Source: an uncultured Porphyromonadaceae bacterium (lineage in GTDB: Bacteria; Bacteroidota; Bacteroidia; Bacteroidales; Muribaculaceae). From it: a stretch of DNA of 64,000 nt. The notes below the pieces were generated by a model, which was given only the letters and a program-made list of their open reading frames with translations, searched no databases and was not told where the DNA came from. Position numbers and translations under genes: made by a program. Of this stretch, positions 61,575 to 64,000 are shown one piece after another. The DNA lies in assembly GCA_947567425.1 (NCBI GenBank), contig CANOLV010000002.1, positions 62,001-126,000 on the forward strand, given 5' to 3'. Position 1 is the stretch's first letter. Each line of letters begins with the position of its first letter.

Positions 61575-62707
61575 AGATAGGATATGACGGCAAACGCGCA
61601 GTGCAGAATTATACCGGACTTGGAAATTATTCCCGTCTGGTGGTCGATTCATTGGCCAGATTCTATCCGCAGAACGAGTATATTCTTTATGCACCCCACG
61701 ACAGGGAAAATCCACGGCTTAAGCCGTTGCTTAAGCGCGACAATGTCCGTATGGAGCTTCCCGACACTGCTCCCGGACGCATGCTCTCAGCTTGGTGGCG
61801 TGTAGGCGGTGGAGTGACTGCGCAGGCTCGGCGCGACGGCGTGGAGCTGTTCCACGGACTGTCGGGCGAGTTGCCGTTCAATATACGCAAAGGGGGCTAT
61901 CCTTCGGTGGTCACCATCCACGACCTGATATTCAACCGCTATCCGGAATATTATGCGGCAATTGACCGCAAGATCTATGACTACAAGTTTCGCAAGGCAT
62001 GTGAAAACGCCACCCGCATAATAGCCATAAGTGAATGCACCAAGCGCGATGTGATGCAGATGTACGGCACTCCGGAGGACAAGATCGACGTGGTTTATCA
62101 AGGATGCCATGAGTCATTCTCCATTCCGGCTGATCCTGCTGTGTGCCAGCATGTGAGGCTGGCCTACGGCTTGCCGGAACGCTATATCGTCACCGTGGGC
62201 ACTGTCGAGTCGCGCAAGAATCAGCTTTTGGCTGTCAAGGCCCTTGAGAAGTTGCCCGACGATGTGATGCTCTATATTGTCGGAGGCAAGACCGACTATG
62301 CTGGTGAGATAGAAGCCTATATCGGTTCTCATGGGCTGTCGGACAGGGTGAAGTGGCTTCAGGGTATACCGTTTGACCATCTGCCTCCTTTGTATGCCAT
62401 GGCCTCCTTGTCAAGCTATACGTCGAGGTTTGAGGGGTTCGGTATTCCTGTGATAGAGTCGTTGAGTGCAGGCACTCCGGTGATAGCCTGCACAGGTTCG
62501 GTGCTTGAGGAGGCCGGAGGTCCGGGCGCAGTATATATTGACCCTGACGATGTAGAGGCATACGCCTCGGAAGCGATGCGGATTCTTGACGATACGGCCC
62601 ACCGGAGTTCGCTTGTAAAGCTCGGACAGGAATATATACGTCGGTTCACGCATGAGAACATGGCCCGACAGATTATGGAGGTCTACACTAAAGCCATAAA
62701 TGGTTGA
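61571..62707 (+). CDS. Glycosyltransferase family 4 protein
   Basis: 378 residues, GT-B fold. The ATG at 61571 overlaps the previous stop. Features: IGYDGKRAVQNYTGLGNYSR near the start, VVTIHDLIF (about 103-111), IIAISECTKRDVMQMYG (about 142-158), VGTVESRKNQLLAVKAL (donor-binding, about 207-223) and the GT4 EX7E block SRFEGFGIPVIESLSAGTPVIA (about 282-303). It moves a sugar from a nucleotide donor to a glycan or lipid. The acceptor is unknown. No other capsule or LPS gene is seen beside it. Confidence 0.92.
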   Translation: MKIGYDGKRAVQNYTGLGNYSRLVVDSLARFYPQNEYILYAPHDRENPRLKPLLKRDNVRMELPDTAPGRMLSAWWRVGGGVTAQARRDGVELFHGLSGELPFNIRKGGYPSVVTIHDLIFNRYPEYYAAIDRKIYDYKFRKACENATRIIAISECTKRDVMQMYGTPEDKIDVVYQGCHESFSIPADPAVCQHVRLAYGLPERYIVTVGTVESRKNQLLAVKALEKLPDDVMLYIVGGKTDYAGEIEAYIGSHGLSDRVKWLQGIPFDHLPPLYAMASLSSYTSRFEGFGIPVIESLSAGTPVIACTGSVLEEAGGPGAVYIDPDDVEAYASEAMRILDDTAHRSSLVKLGQEYIRRFTHENMARQIMEVYTKAING

Positions 62708-62772
62708 GACGCGTTCGACTACCCATAATACAGACCTTAGATTATTTATCAAAACACGAAATAAAGTTGCTG

Positions 62773-64000
62773 ATGTATAGATTATTTCTACGTTCCGGTA
62801 TGGCGGGTACCATATATGGACTGATGATTTTGGGGATGACGGCGGTGCCGTCGGGTGCTCATGCCGAGCGTAAGTCTACCACTCTCAACGAGGGTTGGGA
62901 ATTTTCAAGGATTGACAGTGGAAGTCCTGAAAATTGGACTTCGGTCAGGGTGCCGCATGATTGGGCTATATATGGTCCGTTTGACGTGGCCAACGATCTG
63001 CAGACCGTGGCCGTCAAGCAGAACGGCGAGACCCGGGAGACGCAAAAGACCGGGCGTACGGGAGGTTTGCCCTTTATCGGGAAGGGTGTTTACCGTACAG
63101 CGTTCGAGGTTCCAGACACCGCAGGACGCGCGGTGGCTCTGATATTTGACGGAGCCATGAGCAATGCCAAAGTCAAAGTCAATGGAAAGGAAGTGGCCTA
63201 CTGGCCTTATGGATACAACTCTTTTCATGCCGATGTTACCGATGCGGTGCGTCCGGGAACTAATGAAATGGTTGTCGAGCTTGAGAATTTCGAACGTGCA
63301 TCGCGCTGGTATCCCGGTGCCGGTCTGTACCGAAATGTACATCTGCTGGTCACCGACCGTGTCCACATACCCGTATGGGGCACTTATATAACCACTCCCG
63401 AGGTGACGTCCGACTACGCTTCGGTCAGGCTCGACATGGAGATTGCCGGAGTGGCAAAAGGGGGCAGGGTGGAAGTGGTCACCGATATAATGTCGCCTGA
63501 CGGAGATGTCGTGGCGTCAAACGCCGGTCCGTACATATCCCACGGTCAGACATATTCCCAAAATTTCACGGTCGACAGTCCGAGACTCTGGAGTCCGGAA
63601 TCGCCGTCGCTTTACACTGCCAGGACCAGGCTTATGGTCGACGGGAAAGAGGCCGACGTATACGACACCCGGTTCGGCATACGCAAACTGGAATATATTC
63701 CGGACCGGGGATTCTTTCTGAACGGTGTCCCGACGAAGTTCAAGGGCGTGTGCAACCATCATGACCTGGGTCCGCTCGGTGCGGCCGTCAATCGTTCGGC
63801 CTTGCGCCATCAGGTGGAGCTGATGAAGGATATGGGTGCCAATGCCATCCGTACGTCTCACAATATGCCTGCACCGGAACTGGTGGAGCTGTGCGACGAG
63901 CTTGGCATGATGCTTATGGTGGAACCTTTCGACGACTGGGGGTTCCGGCCCAAGTCGCCCAACGGCTACGGTGCTTTCTTTGACGAATGGGCCGCCCGCG
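62773..64000 (+). CDS. Glycoside hydrolase family 2 enzyme, N-terminal part
   Basis: The frame opens at ATG 62773 and runs off the window after 409 codons. A signal peptide (about 1-31, ending AHA) is followed by the GH2 sugar-binding jelly roll (LNEGWEFSRID, VPHDWAIYGPF, KGVYRTAFEVP, YNSFHADVTDAVRPGTNEMVV, RWYPGAGLYRNVHL), an Ig-like middle domain (about 205-310), and the start of the barrel (FKGVCNHHDLGPLGAAVN, ANAIRTSHNMPAPELVELCDELGMMLMVE). The catalytic Glu pair lies beyond the window. This layout fits a beta-galactosidase or related GH2 enzyme; the linkage is unknown. It has a 65-base gap from the glycosyltransferase. Confidence 0.9.
   Translation, partial: MYRLFLRSGMAGTIYGLMILGMTAVPSGAHAERKSTTLNEGWEFSRIDSGSPENWTSVRVPHDWAIYGPFDVANDLQTVAVKQNGETRETQKTGRTGGLPFIGKGVYRTAFEVPDTAGRAVALIFDGAMSNAKVKVNGKEVAYWPYGYNSFHADVTDAVRPGTNEMVVELENFERASRWYPGAGLYRNVHLLVTDRVHIPVWGTYITTPEVTSDYASVRLDMEIAGVAKGGRVEVVTDIMSPDGDVVASNAGPYISHGQTYSQNFTVDSPRLWSPESPSLYTARTRLMVDGKEADVYDTRFGIRKLEYIPDRGFFLNGVPTKFKGVCNHHDLGPLGAAVNRSALRHQVELMKDMGANAIRTSHNMPAPELVELCDELGMMLMVEPFDDWGFRPKSPNGYGAFFDEWAAR

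Noticed and set aside
1..64000. CRISPR arrays, tRNA and rRNA genes
   Set aside because: No regularly spaced short repeats, cloverleaf-like segments or rRNA-like stretches were seen in the intergenic regions, which are nearly all short or AT-rich.

Overview
The window reads as chromosomal DNA of a Bacteroidales bacterium. A Muribaculaceae-like gut commensal is the best guess. The evidence is a TAnnTTTG type promoter box upstream of many genes, an mDAP-type MurE inside a long division/cell-wall cluster, a TamL lipoprotein next to TamB, DUF4271-hemD-rnpA-yidD gene order, and short secreted lipoproteins with a Cys right after a small-residue lipobox. The exact genus is inference. No rRNA, tRNA or CRISPR array was seen.

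Layout. 1-1465: end of an unknown gene and a MATE exporter. 1466-4074: an accessory patch made of two copies of a structured 234-base repeat, two small lipoproteins and two 120-residue paralogous membrane proteins. 4075-4425: a short terminated transcript, then a promoter for a sirtuin (4426-5109). 5370-20374: the division and cell-wall cluster rsmH-ftsL-ftsI-murE-mraY-murD-ftsW-murG-murC-ftsQ-ftsA-ftsZ, all on +, followed by an RsmI-like methylase and a YycJ-like metallo-hydrolase. 22302-25131 on the - strand: a SlyD-like prolyl isomerase, the MgtE magnesium transporter and KsgA. 25703-33528: an epimerase, a nicotinamidase-like hydrolase, small membrane and lipoproteins, a SUI1 factor, an AddA/RecB-like helicase-nuclease, a radical SAM protein and an LD-carboxypeptidase.

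33676-35849 is a decayed accessory spot. It holds a broken IS630-type element with TA flanks and, directly after it, a DUF1016 (YhcG-type) nuclease gene split by an internal deletion with frameshift. 36053-41509: riboflavin synthase, a LOG-family hydrolase, DUF4271, HemD, RnpA, YidD, a TatD-like protein, a membrane-anchored coiled coil and a secreted protein. 41617-47603 (- strand): small proteins, an acyl-CoA synthetase with its cupin regulator, and a GH51 arabinofuranosidase lipoprotein. 47817-51017: carB. 51324-52206: a signal-peptide-only gene remnant and an outer-membrane-type protein. 52283-60700 (- strand): TamL, TamB and a His-rich COG0523 GTPase. 61032-64000: a SPOUT RNA methyltransferase behind a perfect 16-base dyad, a glycosyltransferase and the start of a GH2 enzyme.

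How the genes fit together. The cluster makes UDP-MurNAc-peptides and lipid II (MurE, MurD, MurC, MraY, MurG) and builds the septal machine that uses them (FtsL, FtsI, FtsW, FtsQ, FtsA, FtsZ). MurF and Ddl are missing here and must lie elsewhere. TamL and TamB would move proteins or lipids to the outer membrane. The best candidates for something undescribed are the repeat/lipoprotein/membrane-protein patch at 1.6-4.1 kb, the short terminated leader RNA at 4.2 kb, and the dyad at 60981-61018.
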